A stretch of DNA of 64,000 nucleotides from Ampelomyces quisqualis (GCA_018398575.1 JAGTXZ010000021.1:2108001-2172000), one strand, 5' to 3'; positions 11,290 to 23,750 are shown, numbered from the stretch's first letter. A program made the numbers and translations. Notes: generated by a model not told the origin, from the letters alone.

Positions 11290-13281
11290 TATTTACAATC
11301 TTTTCCTGTTTCCTTACGTTACTATCTAACTCTCTTACCTAAACGCTAAAGCGCTATTAGCCTATATTATTCTAACTTTACCTAGTATTATAGAGGCGTT
11401 GCCTAGATAGACTTGCGTCGCAACTGCAAAGGCTTTAGACTACTTCTATTACAACAAGTCTTACGTTAGCTAACTTTACCTTACCTTTTAGCCCTACTCT
11501 CTTTTAGCTGCTTGCTTTATTATTTAGTCCTTTATTACTCTTATTACTAGCTACTTACTCTACGCCTCTTTCTCTCTTAACCTACCTAACGCGCAACTTT
11601 ACTGCTACTATACTATAATTAGCCGCTTAACTTCTCTACTTTGTTAACAAGCGTTCTAACTAGCTCTAGCTTAGTTTACATTATCTGCTTTTTACTCTTC
11701 TACTTTACTACCTCTATTTACTTTTAAGGCAACTTATCTGTACGCAGCTACACTACTTTGCTCTAGCGTATACTCTACTTCTTTACCTACTTAGCTACCT
11801 CTTTCTATAATTTAGCGTATTCTTACTTTAGGTCTCTAAGTTTCTAGCTTAGCTGTTGCTAATAGTCGCTTAGTTAACGCTTTGCCTTTAGTTAATTAGA
11901 ATTTTCCTAATACACGTACCTAACACTTCCTTAGCCTCTTAGTTATACCTTACCTTTATCTTTAAGCTATAATAAAGAATAAGCTTATTTTTAGGTATAA
12001 TAAGAATACTTACTTTCTAGTTTACAGGTACCTAGTTAACTGTTCTAGCTATAGTAATGTAATTAACTAGAGTAAGTGCTAGTTTATTAATAAGTTAAGC
12101 TAAACGCGTGCTAATATTTACCCTAGTCAAATTAAACAAGAATAGGAAGCTAAGCTACTCTCTTATTACTAAGCTCTAGTTAGTCTTTATTACTCTTAAG
12201 TCTGCAGGAAAAACATTTAGGCCTTATCTGTTACTACTTGCTGTTAGCCCTTATTTAGGAGCTAAGTAGGTAAGCTTAGTTATTAAGACTAATAGGCCTC
12301 TGTATATTAACAAGTTGCTTTCTACTCTAGGCGATTACTTTAGCCTTAAGGATAACTCTAGAGCTAAGAAGCACAAGATCTATAACGCTTGCATTAAAAA
12401 CTTAATCCTAAGCTATACTAACTGCGCTATTAATATAGCTTCTATTAAGAGTAAGTCTAAGCACTTGTATAGTTACTACGCAAGAGCTAGTTAGACGTTT
12501 AAGTCTGCTAGCTTGTGTATACAATTTAGGTTCTAGAGTAAGCTGCTAAATAATAGTACTTATAGCAACTGCTTATTCTCTTCTACTAAAGAGTAGTATT
12601 TAATAAATTGTAAGTAGCTAACACCTTTTTAGTTGTTCTTTTCTATTATTTTTCTAGAGTTATTTGCTAATTATTTGTAGGCGCTCTAGTTATTCTACGT
12701 AGTGTTAAGAGTACTAGAGCTGTTAAGCCCTTCTATATTACTTCTAGCCCTCTTATTCTTAACAACTTGCCTTTAAAGAATTTGCGTAATTATAGTTTAC
12801 TAACTCTAGCAAAGAAGCTTAGTAGCTTTAGAGCTCTAAGTAAGTCTAGTCTACTAGATTTTGCAAAGTTGTTAGCTAGAAAAGCTTGTTAAAGCCTAGA
12901 CTTTAATGCTAGCAAGGTCTCTAAAAACTCTTCTAAAGCTAGCTACAACTCTAAGGAGCTCTTAGGCACTCTATCTCCTAGTAAGCGTTGCATTTCTAGT
13001 CTATCTATAAAGAGTTATAGAGTTAAGAAGTTACCTTGCAAGAAGGCTTAGTTAGATCCTAAGTTAGCTGTAGTTAATAAGAATATTAAGAAGGATACTA
13101 ATAATACTATTACTAATAAGGCTTTAGCTTAGCTTAATATTAGTAGGCCTTTAGCTAGTGCAAAGCGTAGCGTTGATAATACTAGCCTAAAAGCTAGCAA
13201 TAGTAATCTATTAGTTAGAAGTGTTAATATAGATACCTTAAGTAATTGCTTAGGTAGTCTAAATAACTCTTCTAACAATTA
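11290..13281 (+). pseudogene. Antisense gene 1 inside G2, unrecognised, RIP-degraded
   Basis: Plus-strand coding-like sequence lies between the integrase end and 3' LTR of a minus-strand retroelement. Two good blocks are visible. The first, about 12180-12630, is K/S/Y/C-rich (e.g. DYFSLKDNSRAKKHKIYNA). The second, about 12765-13281, is basic and S/N/K-rich, ends in a TAG near 13281 and contains SPSKRCISSLSIKSYRVKK. The blocks are in different frames, so there is an indel or an intron between about 12640 and 12765. A TATA-containing leader lies upstream. No family recognised; the basic Ser/Lys-rich tail suggests a nucleic-acid-binding protein, which is inference only. Confidence 0.4.
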
Positions 13282-13395
13282 GAGTTCCCTATTATAGATC
13301 TTGTTTTTGTAGTAGTTTACTGTAAAATTAACTCTCCTTTTTTAACGCATCTTTAGAGTTTATAGCTATACTAGAAGGCACTACTTTCTTCCTCT

Positions 13396-13422
13396 CCTAT
13401 AAAAAGAGGCTTCTTCTCTTTT
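13396..13422 (+). promoter_or_regulatory. TATA-containing repeated leader, second copy
   Basis: Near-identical to 11145-11170 with one C/T change inside the AGAGGC(C/T)TCT palindrome. It lies upstream of the second antisense gene. Two copies of the same leader before two successive coding regions point to a duplicated promoter/leader. Confidence 0.45.
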
Positions 13423-13559
13423 CTAATTTTCTAATTAACTAACGCTCTATTACTCCTATTTATTGTTTTTCTTTTACCTAACTAGCGCGTTGTTAGGCAC
13501 GTTGTTTTAACTGCGCGTTACCTAGGCTTTTATTAAATCCTCTACTTTACCTTTACTTC

Positions 13560-15510
13560 TGTACTTCTATACTCTCTTTCTAAGCCTATTAATTACCTTA
13601 CTTAGTATAGATTTCTACGCTACTACTTAACATTGCCTGCTTATTTGCTTCCCGCTGCGCCTAACGCTGCCTCTGCCTACTCCTTAATCTCCTTATAGGC
13701 AATAGCCTAGTCCTAAGAGCAGCCTATAGCACTCTCCTACTTCTCTTCTATCTAGTAAGGCTGCTAAGGCTTTAGCTGCAGTATATAGGCTATTGCTTAA
13801 GCTGCTACTATTTAGAAAGCTATCTACTAAGCCTAAGGTTGCTAAGAGAATTTTGCTAGCTTTCTAAACTCTTCTAACAACTCTTCTACTACCTCTACCT
13901 AACGCTGCTGCCCTAGCTACAATTAATAAGCTTCTTTAGTAGCTTAAACACGCGTTACTCTAAAATTCTTACCTACGCAGTTCTATTCTGCGTCTATTAT
14001 ACTTGCCTATTACTATTGCTTTAGAGTCTAGTAATAAGTTCTATAATACAGTACAGTTAATCTCTAGGGATTTGCCTAGTTTCTCTAACAATAGCCTAGG
14101 CTTCCTTAATAGCAACCTAGACTTCTCTAACAATAACTTAGGCTTTTCTAAGTTATCTATTAAAGTTCTAACAACTACCTAGGCTTATAGTAAGCTAGCT
14201 AAGATTTAGAGTATAAGTAATAGTAAGCTTTAAGCTTAGATTGCTTAGCATTGCACGCTAACTCTAACAGCCTCTCTACCTACCCCTTAGTCTGTTACTT
14301 AGACATCTCTTGTAAAGCTAATCTTTCTTAGTTATTATAGTAACAAGACTTCTAAGCTGTATATCTATAAGAAGGTTACCTCTTCTTATAATGCTATGTA
14401 TAACTAGCGTAAGTAGTATTTAAATAACTTATTAGCTGTTTTAGGCTAATTTATTTGTAGTTATAGTAATATTATCTAGCTAAATAACTATTAAGGTTAT
14501 TACTTAGCTCTAGCACATGCTTTTTAAGGTTAAAACTAATAGAGAAAGCCTTTCCCTACTACTCGTTAACTGCGCCCTATCTTCTAAGCTTATAGAAGAG
14601 AGTAAATATATGCTAGCTATCTAGTTTAACTTCTTTAACATAAAGACTAATAGAATCTTAGTTAAGGATTACTTTTGCTTAGGCATAGGCCGCAACTTTC
14701 TTAAGGATAACCTAGCTATACTTATTCTATATTATAGTTAGTCTGCCTATATATATCTAGACCTAAGCTAGTATAACGTTTAGCCTTATAGCTGCTGCGT
14801 AAAGAGTAATTACAAATACGCTTTTAGCAAGTATTATAGTATTATCTATAATAGTAAGTAGCTACTCTATAGTGCTTATACTAACTACTTCTATAATATA
14901 GGCTTTTAGGCTTATTCTTATATAGGTAAGTTGCTAAGTCCTGTTTAGAAACTCTTTTCTCTAGAACCTTATTTGGAATTGCGCTAACATTGTAGTAACT
15001 TAGGTAATTTAAAGTAATCTGTTAATTAAAATAGCCTAGACACTTATAACATTCTACTAACACTACCTATTCTTACTATATAGAGTGTTAAGGAATATGC
15101 GTCTTACTCTTAGTTTCTTGTTTTAACCTACTAAGCTACTATAAGGTTTAATTAGAGTTTGTTTGTTTAGGGTAGGCTGCTGCGCAATACTCTTAATAAC
15201 AAGAGCTATTGTAGTAGAGGGTCTTGCGTAACTAAAGAGCTGCTAAAGCTCTCTAATAATAGTAACTCTAATTTTAATCCTAGTTAGGCTGTTAAACTAG
15301 ATGCTAAATCTAGGTCTAAAGATAAGGCTAGCGAGTCTATAGATACTGTCGCTAAGAATAATGTTAATAATAGGGATAAGATAGAGGTTAATGTTAATAT
15401 ACCTGTTAATACTAGAAATAATGCTACTGCGTCTTCTAAAGCTTTAGTATATTTAGAAGTTTAGGCTTATATACCTTGTAGCGTAGCGCTAATATAGCTT
15501 CTAAATAGCA
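13560..15510 (+). pseudogene. Antisense gene 2 inside G2, unrecognised, RIP-degraded
   Basis: Plus-strand frames with a long clean stretch from about 14530 to 15500, broken only by TAG. It includes ESKYMLAI, KDYFCLGIGRNFLKDNLA and a Cys/Tyr-rich block (SCCVKSNYKYAFSKYY near 14790). The C-terminal part (about 15230-15480) is S/N/K-rich like that of antisense gene 1, for example KSRSKDKASESIDTVAKNN. The shared leader, similar size (about 2 kb) and similar basic tail suggest the two genes are diverged relatives, but I cannot align them. The Cys-containing block might be a zinc-binding site. Function unknown. Confidence 0.4.
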
Positions 15511-15759
15511 AATATATAGGCTTGTTTTGCTAGTGTTACTTCTACTAGCTAGTAGGATTATTATAAACTGCGTCTGTTATGTACCTTTCTTTGCTATCTA
15601 TTTTTGTTCTTATAGATGCTTTAAAGCTATTCTAACAACTTTGTATTTAGATCTATTAAAGTTTAGATTTTTAATAATGCGCACTCTAACAGCTCTTTAG
15701 CGCGTTTCTGCTAATTATTCTAAATCTAAATTTTTATCCTTATCTACCTTAGTAGTGTT

Positions 15760-18700
15760 CTTAAGCCTCTTAGAACTTTAGCGCGCTACTAATTCTCCTA
15801 CCAGTTATAGGATGTCCTGCCTATAGCTAGGGAGCGCCTAGTTTCTAGTGTTGTTAGTAGATAGGCTCTAGTTAATAAGCTTTAGGTCTACTTTAGTGCA
15901 CTAATAGAACTTCTTTAACCTATTGCCTAGCGTGTGGCTTTAAAACAGTGCTCTATTAAGCTCCTTAAGGTTGTACTACCCCTTCTCTTTAACTTTATGT
16001 ATTCTAAATAGCTTCTGCTATTTTAGAAAGAACTTACTAAGCACTAATTAGTTATTGTTGTAGTAGGAATCCCTAAGTAAAACTAAGTTGCTAACCTTTA
16101 GTTTGTCTGCTCTAGTAACTCTATTCTTATTAAAGTAGTTCTTGTTATTGTTTCTTAGTTAGACTATTCTAGTAATAGACTCTTGTAACCTAATATCTTT
16201 CTTTTTAAATTAACAAGCCCTTATAGCTAAAAGTAAAGTAGTATTAGTTACTTCTTTCTAGGGCAGTGTCTGCTAGGTTAGTATATACAATTTAATAGGC
16301 AGTACGTACTTATAACTATATATAAGAAACGCTAGAGTCTTTCTAGTTGTACGCTTAACACTAGTCTAATTAGCCTACAGAACGCGGTCTAAGTAGTTAA
16401 CTTATATCCTGCCAAGCTTCTTTAAGGCATCTACTATTAGCGCGTATTCTTGTTTAATTAAGCCTTAACTCTGTAGATAATAGGCGCTAGCTACTACTCT
16501 ATAGATTCTAAATTGCTGTTGCAAGTTAATTAGTAGATGCTTGTTTTTAGAGCCTCTATTAACTGAAATTTTAAGTAGTAGGCCCTATTAGCAGAAGACT
16601 TTTCTTTCTAGAAACTTAATAATAGATGCTAAGTCCGCGTTTAATAGGGCTTTAGCTTTAGCCTACTGCGTTGTAGTGTATTAGGCTACTACAAGGAACT
16701 TCTTACCTTTAGCTAGAGGTATATAGACTATGTCTATAGATATCTAGCTAAAGGGCATTGTTAGAGGAGTTGTTAGCTAGAGTTTTTCTTAAACTGTTGC
16801 TAAGGCATATACTTAACACTCTAAGCATAACTTAACGTAGGATTTAACATTCTTATATTATTCTTTCTAATAATAACGCGCCTATACCTTGCGCTATATG
16901 CCTTCTTTTCTCTAGTAGCCTAATTTATTATGTATAGCTTTAATAATAGCTAAACGTTTGTTAGGTTTATCTATAATTTGCTGTAGCAGGCGCCCTCTAG
17001 TTAGTATTAAGAACAGGTGCCTTTCTCTTACTGTTAATTTAAGTGCTTTTCTTGTAAACTTTTTTATTCTAGCTTTTGAAAGACTATTAGGCTAATAGCA
17101 GAATAGAATCTAATAAGCCTAAGCCTAAGACTCTTTGCTATAGGCTTTATCTAGCAGGTCTTTCTTAAAACTAACGTTAGCCTTATATACTTTATAACGT
17201 AGATTATATGCGCGCAGCTGTAGGGTAATAGTAAGCTGTACTAAATTTAAATAAGCGTTAATAAAATTCTTAATGTCCTCCTCTAGCTTATTAGGTAGCT
17301 TCTATTCTAGCTCCTTAGGTCTTCTTAAAAGGGCGTTAGCTACTACGTTTTTCTTGCCTTTAATATAGACTATATTAAATTCCTATATATTAAGGAGTGC
17401 TAGCTACTATATAACAAGAGCTTCTAGCAAGTTAGTTGCACTTTGCTAAAGCTGTGCAACTAGTATCTTTGCGTCTGTTTCTATAATAAACTCTACTCTG
17501 TATAAGTAGGTCTAAAACTTCTTTAGTGCTAGGAGCAGGGCTTTGCATTTGTGTTTTCCTAAGTCCTAGTTTTATTTAGATTTAGACTAAACTCTACTTT
17601 TATACTAGATAGGGTGCTAACAACTCTTTAGATCTAGCTGTATAAGAACTGCGCTCTAACCCTTTTTACTACTATTAATAGAAATAACAATTAGGAGTAA
17701 TAGCTTGTTATAAGAGATAGAGATAAGTGCTAGTATAGAGTATAGCGCGTGTTTTAATCTGTCTATTGCGCTCTGTTGTTCTAAAGACTACCTAAAGGGC
17801 GCGTTCTTGCGTAGCAGGTAGAATAGCAGCTCTAAAATAATAGTAAAATGCTTAATCTATACTCTGTAATACACATATATACTAATAAATATTTAAACGT
17901 CTTTTTAGTCTCTATAGAGCAGCTAGGAAAGAATTTTCTTAATTTTCTTGTAATTAGGATAGCAGCTAGTAGCGTTAACCTAATAACCTACTACAATTAT
18001 AAACGCGTAGCAGAAATCTAATTTGTAACCTAATATTGTTGCTTCTACGCGTTTAATGTCTGCTAACACAGCGTCTATATTGTAGAGGTGCTTTACAACG
18101 TATTTTCTAATACCTAGTTTAATCTCTATTCTGTTATAGTAGCACTTTAGTCTCTTAATACAAACCTTATCTAGGTAAGGTCTACAGCGTTCTAGAATAT
18201 AATCTTAGCATATCTTAGTAATAACATGTACAAATTTAGTAACTAAATTTGTTGTACTTATAGGTAGTATATACTAGTGCACTAGTCTAATAGGTGTATA
18301 GAACGCTATTACGTCTTAGAAGTCTTTGTGCAACTCTACTTAGTTATATCCTAAGAAGAAGTTAAGTAAGCTTATAATTACGCAACTAGCAAAATCTTTT
18401 GCAAATTTATCTAGATTAGGTAGTAGGTTTGTGTTATAAATTGTAACTTTGTTAATCTTTTACGCGTTATTAATAAGTTAATATCCTTTGTCTTTCTTAG
18501 CTACCAGAAACTATAGGTTTTGGTGCTAGCTTTTGCACAGTTTAAGAGCCTCTTAGTTAATACATTCTTGTACTATTTTAACTACTACGTCTCTAAGTTT
18601 TTAGGAGATAGGGAACTAATTAGCTTGCTACGCCTTGTAAGGAATAGTGTTGATTTTGATTAGAGGTACTACCTTATAGCTAACTTGTTCTAATTTACTA

Positions 18701-19210
18701 AAGTTTTAGGCTAGAGTAGCTTCTTGTTAGTATAGTAGCTCCTCTAGCATAGCTTATTCTTATAGGAGCAAGTCTAAGGAGATCTTTATCTTTAACAGGC
18801 GTTTAGGCGTAAGCCTTGTGCCTCTAGGGAACTTTGCGTATTATAGCTTAAAGTAGCTTAAGAATAGAGTATTTTTCTTATTTAGTACCTGTTAAATGCG
18901 CGTATACTCTTTCTAATCTTTATACCTGCTAATGTCTCTTAGAGTCTGTTCTAAGTTGTCTACTAGCTAGACCTTTTAAGCTTTTTGCTTGTGCAAAGTG
19001 CTAATATTAAAGAAAACGTTGTTTAATTATAGATTAGTTGTGCGCCTTAGCTAAATTGTTATTACTTTAATAGGTAACCCTCTCTTACTAGTTGTTTTAC
19101 TAAGCTCTTGCTTCTAGAAGCTCTTAGCACTAATATTAATCTTAAGACTCTAAGGAAGCTGTCTTACAACACTTGCTATAATATTTTAAGAGTAGTAGCC
19201 TACGCTGTTG
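15760..19210 (-). pseudogene. G2 pol, reverse transcriptase to integrase, RIP-degraded
   Basis: Read on the minus strand. The start of reverse transcriptase is near 18640-18420, with FLVAKKDKGY, then INKVTIYNTNLLPNLDKFA, a well-conserved block of fungal Ty3/Gypsy RT. RNase H follows at about 17900-17350 (FIIETDAKILVAQL) and the linker (KGKKNVVANALLRRP). Integrase is at about 17300-15900 with ISIDIVYIPLAKGKKFLVVA, the first-Asp block of the DDE core. The frame ends near 15760 in a basic tail. Dozens of TAG/TAA codons make it inactive. A small transposon at 19211 separates this part from protease and gag. Confidence 0.8.
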
Positions 19211-20045
19211 CGTTAGGAAAATTTAAGATTGTTCTGGTCAGCCTAATTGCCGCAACCCGCGGCAGCCCAACAGCAATACTGTCTACCAGACAATTTACCA
19301 AAGTTACCCTACTTACTTCTGGTCGCTAGCAACCTGACAGCAACCTAACAGCGACCTAACAGAGTCGCTAGAGTCGCCAGATCTAACAGAGTCGCTAATG
19401 TCGCCAATTTTACATATAGCTGTATTTTCATAATTACGTAAGTAACCTAAAAATACAAAATATAGAGCGGAATTCCCTCTTTAAAATGCACTATTCAGAA
19501 TTTTTGTAGCTGCTCTAGTTATTGAGATATAGCGCGTTAAAGTTATAAACTTTTTTAAAAAAACTTTACAGTACGTTTAACACAACAGATCTACGCACCT
19601 GCTATATAATATAGTATAATATAGTGTTCTAGAGTACAATCTGCACTTTAGTTACTATTTCTTTTATAAAAAATATAATATATTATCTAGTTAAAGTGCT
19701 AGAGCTTTAGCAAAAACAAGCCTTAGCAAAGAACATTAAAAAGTTACAAACTTTACTGCTGTGCATCTTAGCAACTAGAGCAGCTATAAAAATTCTAAAT
19801 AGTGCATTTTAAAGAGGGAATTAAGCTCTATATTTTAGGTTTTTAGAATAATTACGTAATCGCGCGGGTAGGGCAGGTGGGTCCAGTGGATCAGGTAGAT
19901 CAATTTGGGCGTTTTTGTCTAATTAGGCAGCTAGAACAAATAGGGGACCCTAGGGACAGTTGAGTACAGTTAAGAACTGTCTAGTTAACTGGTCTAATAG
20001 TGTTGCCAATGTTGCGGATGTCGCTAACGTTATATTTTCCTAACG
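19211..20045. mobile_element. 835-bp non-autonomous derivative of element A, almost free of RIP
   Basis: The left end CGTTAGGAAAAT and right end ATTTTCCTAACG are the inverted-repeat ends of element A. About 200 bp inside the left end matches the right end of A2 (52385-52639, reverse complement), and about 100 bp inside the right end matches the left end of A2 (27317-27420) and the end of A1. The flanks are TG on both sides (gttTG..TGcta), a 2-bp target duplication. Unlike everything around it, it keeps TGG, CCA and CG-rich blocks such as GCCGCAACCCGCGGC. It has no transposase, so it would depend on an autonomous A copy. It splits the G2 pol between protease and reverse transcriptase. Confidence 0.85.
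19431..19861. repeat. Nested inverted-repeat (MITE-like) block inside the 835-bp element
   Basis: About 100 bp at the left (19435-19530) is repeated inverted at the right (19765-19858). Both arms contain ATTACGTAA near the outer end, then TATAGAGC, ATTCCCTCTTTAAAATGCAC and TAGCTGCTCTAGTT. The spacer is about 230 bp. This is the shape of a hairpin MITE inserted into, or recruited by, the small element. No clear target duplication could be read. Confidence 0.6.
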
Positions 20046-21899
20046 TGCTAATGAGCATGTACATTCTATTACTATTACTAATAATAATAGATCTGTTAGG
20101 CCCTGCGCCTATAGTGCTTACTTCTAGCTACTAGAAGAACTGTGTGTCTAAGAAAATAATTAGTGTTAAAGATTTCTGTTAAAGCTACTCTGTTGCTAAC
20201 TTTATTGCTAGCTAATCCTTACTTAGAGTCTTAGAGTCTACTTAAAGCTGTGTTAAGTTTATTCAATAGTTCTGGTCTAGCTGTATAACAGGTTTAAATA
20301 GAAGTAAAACGCTAGCAATTACACTCCCTTAACGTTTCCTACTAGAGGCCTAGAGTAGAGTCCTAGCGCGTTAATCTAATTGCCTCTTGTATACATAAAT
20401 CTTGTACTATATTTACTATCCTTGCTAAAGATTTAGTAGTAGGTTAGCCTATTGGTAGCGTACTTAATTTTAGCTTAAGCGTCTGTTAGAAAGGGATTAC
20501 CTAGGACAATTAGGTTTGTGCACTCCTTAAGGATAAAGAAGCTAGTGCAGATTTTAATCCTTCTAATAGTAATAGGTACTTTCTATACAATACCTAAGAA
20601 CTCTTTAGTTAAACTGTTTGCTGCTACTATTTTTGCAGTTCTTATACTCTTTAGCAGAGACGTAATTAGAAGCATAGCTTGTTCTACTATTTCTCTTTTT
20701 ATAGTGTTAAGCTCTGCGCTAGAGTTAATAAGGCTAAGAAACTAGGTCTCCTTAATGTTAATAGGTACTTTTAGGCATTCTCTTCTAAGGTGCTCTACGC
20801 CTAAGGCTTAATTATACTCCCTCTAACAGTAAGTAGGCTTATAGAAGTCCTTGTTAGTAGTAAGATTAAGGCCTAGTTCTTTATTGCGTTAGATGTGCCT
20901 TTTAATCTAGCTAATCTCTAGGTCTAACTAGTATTTAGCATTAATACTAAAGCACTTACTTACTTTTTTATTTACTGCCTTAACTAGCACGTAGTCTAGG
21001 AGTAAGCCCTAGGTTAGCAAGTTAACACTAGCTCTTATAGTAGGTTAGTTTCTATCTAAGTCTTTGTTAGCGCTTTTAACTGTTGTGTAGCGTGTTAGAG
21101 TAACTAAAAGGTTTTTAAACTCTGCTAGCGTATAGCTTGCTTAGAACAGCTTCTTCTTAACCTCTAGCATATTGCTAATAACAGTCTTAAGCAGTAATAG
21201 AACTAGAGTGTTAAGAATACGCTAGATAACTAATTAGGCGTTAGCCTTAAACTTCTAGACTAGCTACTGCTTCTTTAGGTTCTTCTTCTTTTACTCTACT
21301 GCGTAGGTAGGCTTTAACAGCTCTTTAGTTAGTTAGGTAACCTTCTCTATTTCTATATCTCCTAATTTCTTATTACTTACAAATTGAACTAAGTAGTCTT
21401 ACCCTAACTTTTTGCTTATAAAGTAGCTGTTATCTCTGTCTCTATAGCCTTTTAAGTGCAGAATCCTATTAACTAGCTTCTGAGGTAGCTTCTGAACCTA
21501 AACCTAACTGTATACAAGTTGATTATTACTGCGTTTTACTTAGTTTTAGCTAATAACTGTAGCTGATACTAAGCTGCTGTTAGCAAGGAGTTCCTTAGAT
21601 TTAGTTATAAGGTAGTCTAACATATTCTAATACTTATTATAGTTTACTTCTAACAGCGCTCCTAAGGTGTTAGGCACTAGCTGTATAAAGACTGCGTTAT
21701 TCTTAATAGGAATAGAGAGACTAGGTCTACCTATAAATTTAGATTTAACCTTAAGGAGGTTAACGTTGCGTTTTAGAAAGCGCTTCTTAATCTTAGCTAA
21801 AATAGTCTTAGCCTATTGTGCGTTGCTAAGGCTAGTAACTCTACTCTGTAGATTGTTAGGCGTTCCCTATTAGAGTATATTGCGTTTGTTAAGGAAGCA
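20046..21899 (-). pseudogene. G2 pol, protease region and start of reverse transcriptase, RIP-degraded
   Basis: The minus strand at about 20760-20350 gives a retropepsin-like domain: AELNTIKREIVEQAMLL, then TNLIVLGNPFLTDAQAKI, the hydrophobic-GNPFL block before the flap region of fungal Gypsy proteases. RIP has hit the active-site area, which I could not place with certainty. The part between 20760 and 21900 is a Q/K/N-rich linker to the zinc knuckle of gag. In the original element this would join directly to the reverse transcriptase left of 19211. Confidence 0.65.
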
Positions 21900-23750
21900 C
21901 TAGCTGTTAGTAATAAAGCCTCTTAGTGTTAGGCAGTTCTGCTTTAAATGCCTAGTCTTATTATAAACCTAACAGTTTATCTTAAAGCTACTTAGTAGTT
22001 CTCTACTAGGACGTTTCTGCTAGTAACTCTAATTGTTATTTAAGTAGCTGTAGTTCTAGCTATTGCGCTAATAGTTGTTATTTCTCTATGCTTACTGTTG
22101 TTGCCTATAGTTCTAATAGCCTTGGTTTTGTAGGGCTAGCTAAGGTATATATAGTTATAGGGCTTCTGATTACTCTTTAGTTTGCTTGCAAACTAAGGCA
22201 TAAATAACTAGATTGTTTATAAGCTCTGCTTCGCGAGAAGTCTATTACATACTCTATAGCTGCTGCTTAATAGTTATTTGGTTAAGCCTAAGCTGTAGCA
22301 TCTTATCTATAAGGTTATCTACTTTATTCTTTATAGGCACTGCACTAAGAAGAGCTTACTTGCGCTAGTTCCTAAATAGAGTACTCTTTATTAGCAACTA
22401 AAGGGTAGTAGGTTAGAAGTTTGTTTCTAGCTTAATTCTAGGTTTAAAGTTATTTTACTGCAGTAGGGCTAATAGTTGTTTAGCTACTAGTTCTACTTTA
22501 AACTCTACTTTTAGTTTAAAGGCTCTTATAGCTTCTGCTAGATTTAATATACGCGCTTCTTTTTCTACTTCTAGGCGCTTTGCTAGATAGTCTTAGATCT
22601 TTTTGTACTTAAAGTCCTTTAGGGTGTCTGTTTTTAGGCTAAACTTCTCTAGGATCTTTGTTGCGTGTTAGAGCAGCAGTCCCTTAACAAGGTAGTAGCT
22701 GTAACAGTTCTTATTAATAGTGCCTGCTTGAATATACCTTTTACTGCAGATTTAAAAGTCCTGCAAGTAGTCTCTAATCTTTAGGTCTAATCTTATTTAG
22801 TACTAACCTAGCTAGTGTTTAAAGTACTCTATACGCTCTTTCTGTTAACCTTTATTATTATTTCTAAAGCGTTGTTAGAGGCTATTACAGAGCTCTTTCT
22901 ACAAGTAGTTGTTTTAGGCTTTTGCATACTCTTTAGACGCCTGTATAATAGTCCTCTGTCTTAGCTTATAGTAGGCTACTAGTCTGTTAATTATTATTTA
23001 GTCTGTAAAGCTATAGTACTTTAAGAAGTCCTTAAAACGCTCTAGAAAGTCTGTAACGTTAGTACTATTAAATAACAGCATGTTTTCTGCTAGGTAGGAC
23101 AGCAACTGCGTTGTGAACAATAGAGGCTACACTTAGTTAAGAGACTCTGCTAGTATCTAAAGGGCCCTTAATATCAAGTTATCTTAGCCTGTGCTTCTGC
23201 GCCTAGAGTGCCCTTCTAATAGCTGTTTAGCCTGCTCCTCTAGCGCACTACTTATATTTGCGCTAGTTTCTCTTATTAACTCTACAGGTGTTAGTAGTAG
23301 AGCTTTCTGTTTGTTAGAGTATTTAAGGCGTTGCTAGCTTAATATACTGTTAAGTAGTTTTGTGTTATCTCTACGTTGCTTTTGTAGGCTGCCTAAACAG
23401 TAGTTAGAGCTTATTTAAATAAACTAAAGAAGAGTAATAGCCTAAAAGACTAGGATTAAGGTTACTGCTTTATATAGAGTTACTAAAAAACTAAAGGCTT
23501 AAGCTTTTCTAATGTCTAATAGCGCTTCTGTTGTAAAGTCTACTAATTTCTTTTTAATTTCTTTATACTTGCTGTCTAAGTAATTGTTAGTTTCCTCTTC
23601 TTTTTAACTACTTGTTTTAATGTCTTCCTTAGTCTGCTCTTAGTTGTTTCTACTATTTGTGCTCTAGGACTTTTTTAGTATACTATATGCTTAGTAGGGC
23701 GCAATAGCTTTGCGCTTTTACTTAGCCTAATACAGCTTTAGCTGCAGCTT
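21900..23750 (-). pseudogene. G2 gag with CCHC zinc knuckle, RIP-degraded
   Basis: On the minus strand a capsid-like domain at about 23100-22500 reads MLLFNSTNVTDFLERFKDFL and, further on, INRLVAYYKLRQRTIIQAS, as in fungal Ty3/Gypsy Gag. A glutamine-rich linker follows, then the nucleocapsid knuckle at 21926-21985: the order C-x2-Y-x4-H-x4-C is seen (..YNKTRHLKQNC), the second Cys having become Tyr by TGT/TGC to TAT. This is the 5' gene of G2, next to the right LTR. Confidence 0.7.

Noticed and set aside
19108..19329. 73-codon plus-strand open frame
   Set aside because: It crosses the insertion boundary of the 835-bp transposon at 19211 and opposes the G2 pol frame, so it is a chance frame.
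20518..20745. 75-codon plus-strand open frame with hydrophobic translation
   Set aside because: Opposite strand of the G2 protease domain.
21667..21873. 68-codon plus-strand open frame
   Set aside because: Opposite strand of the G2 gag-pol linker.
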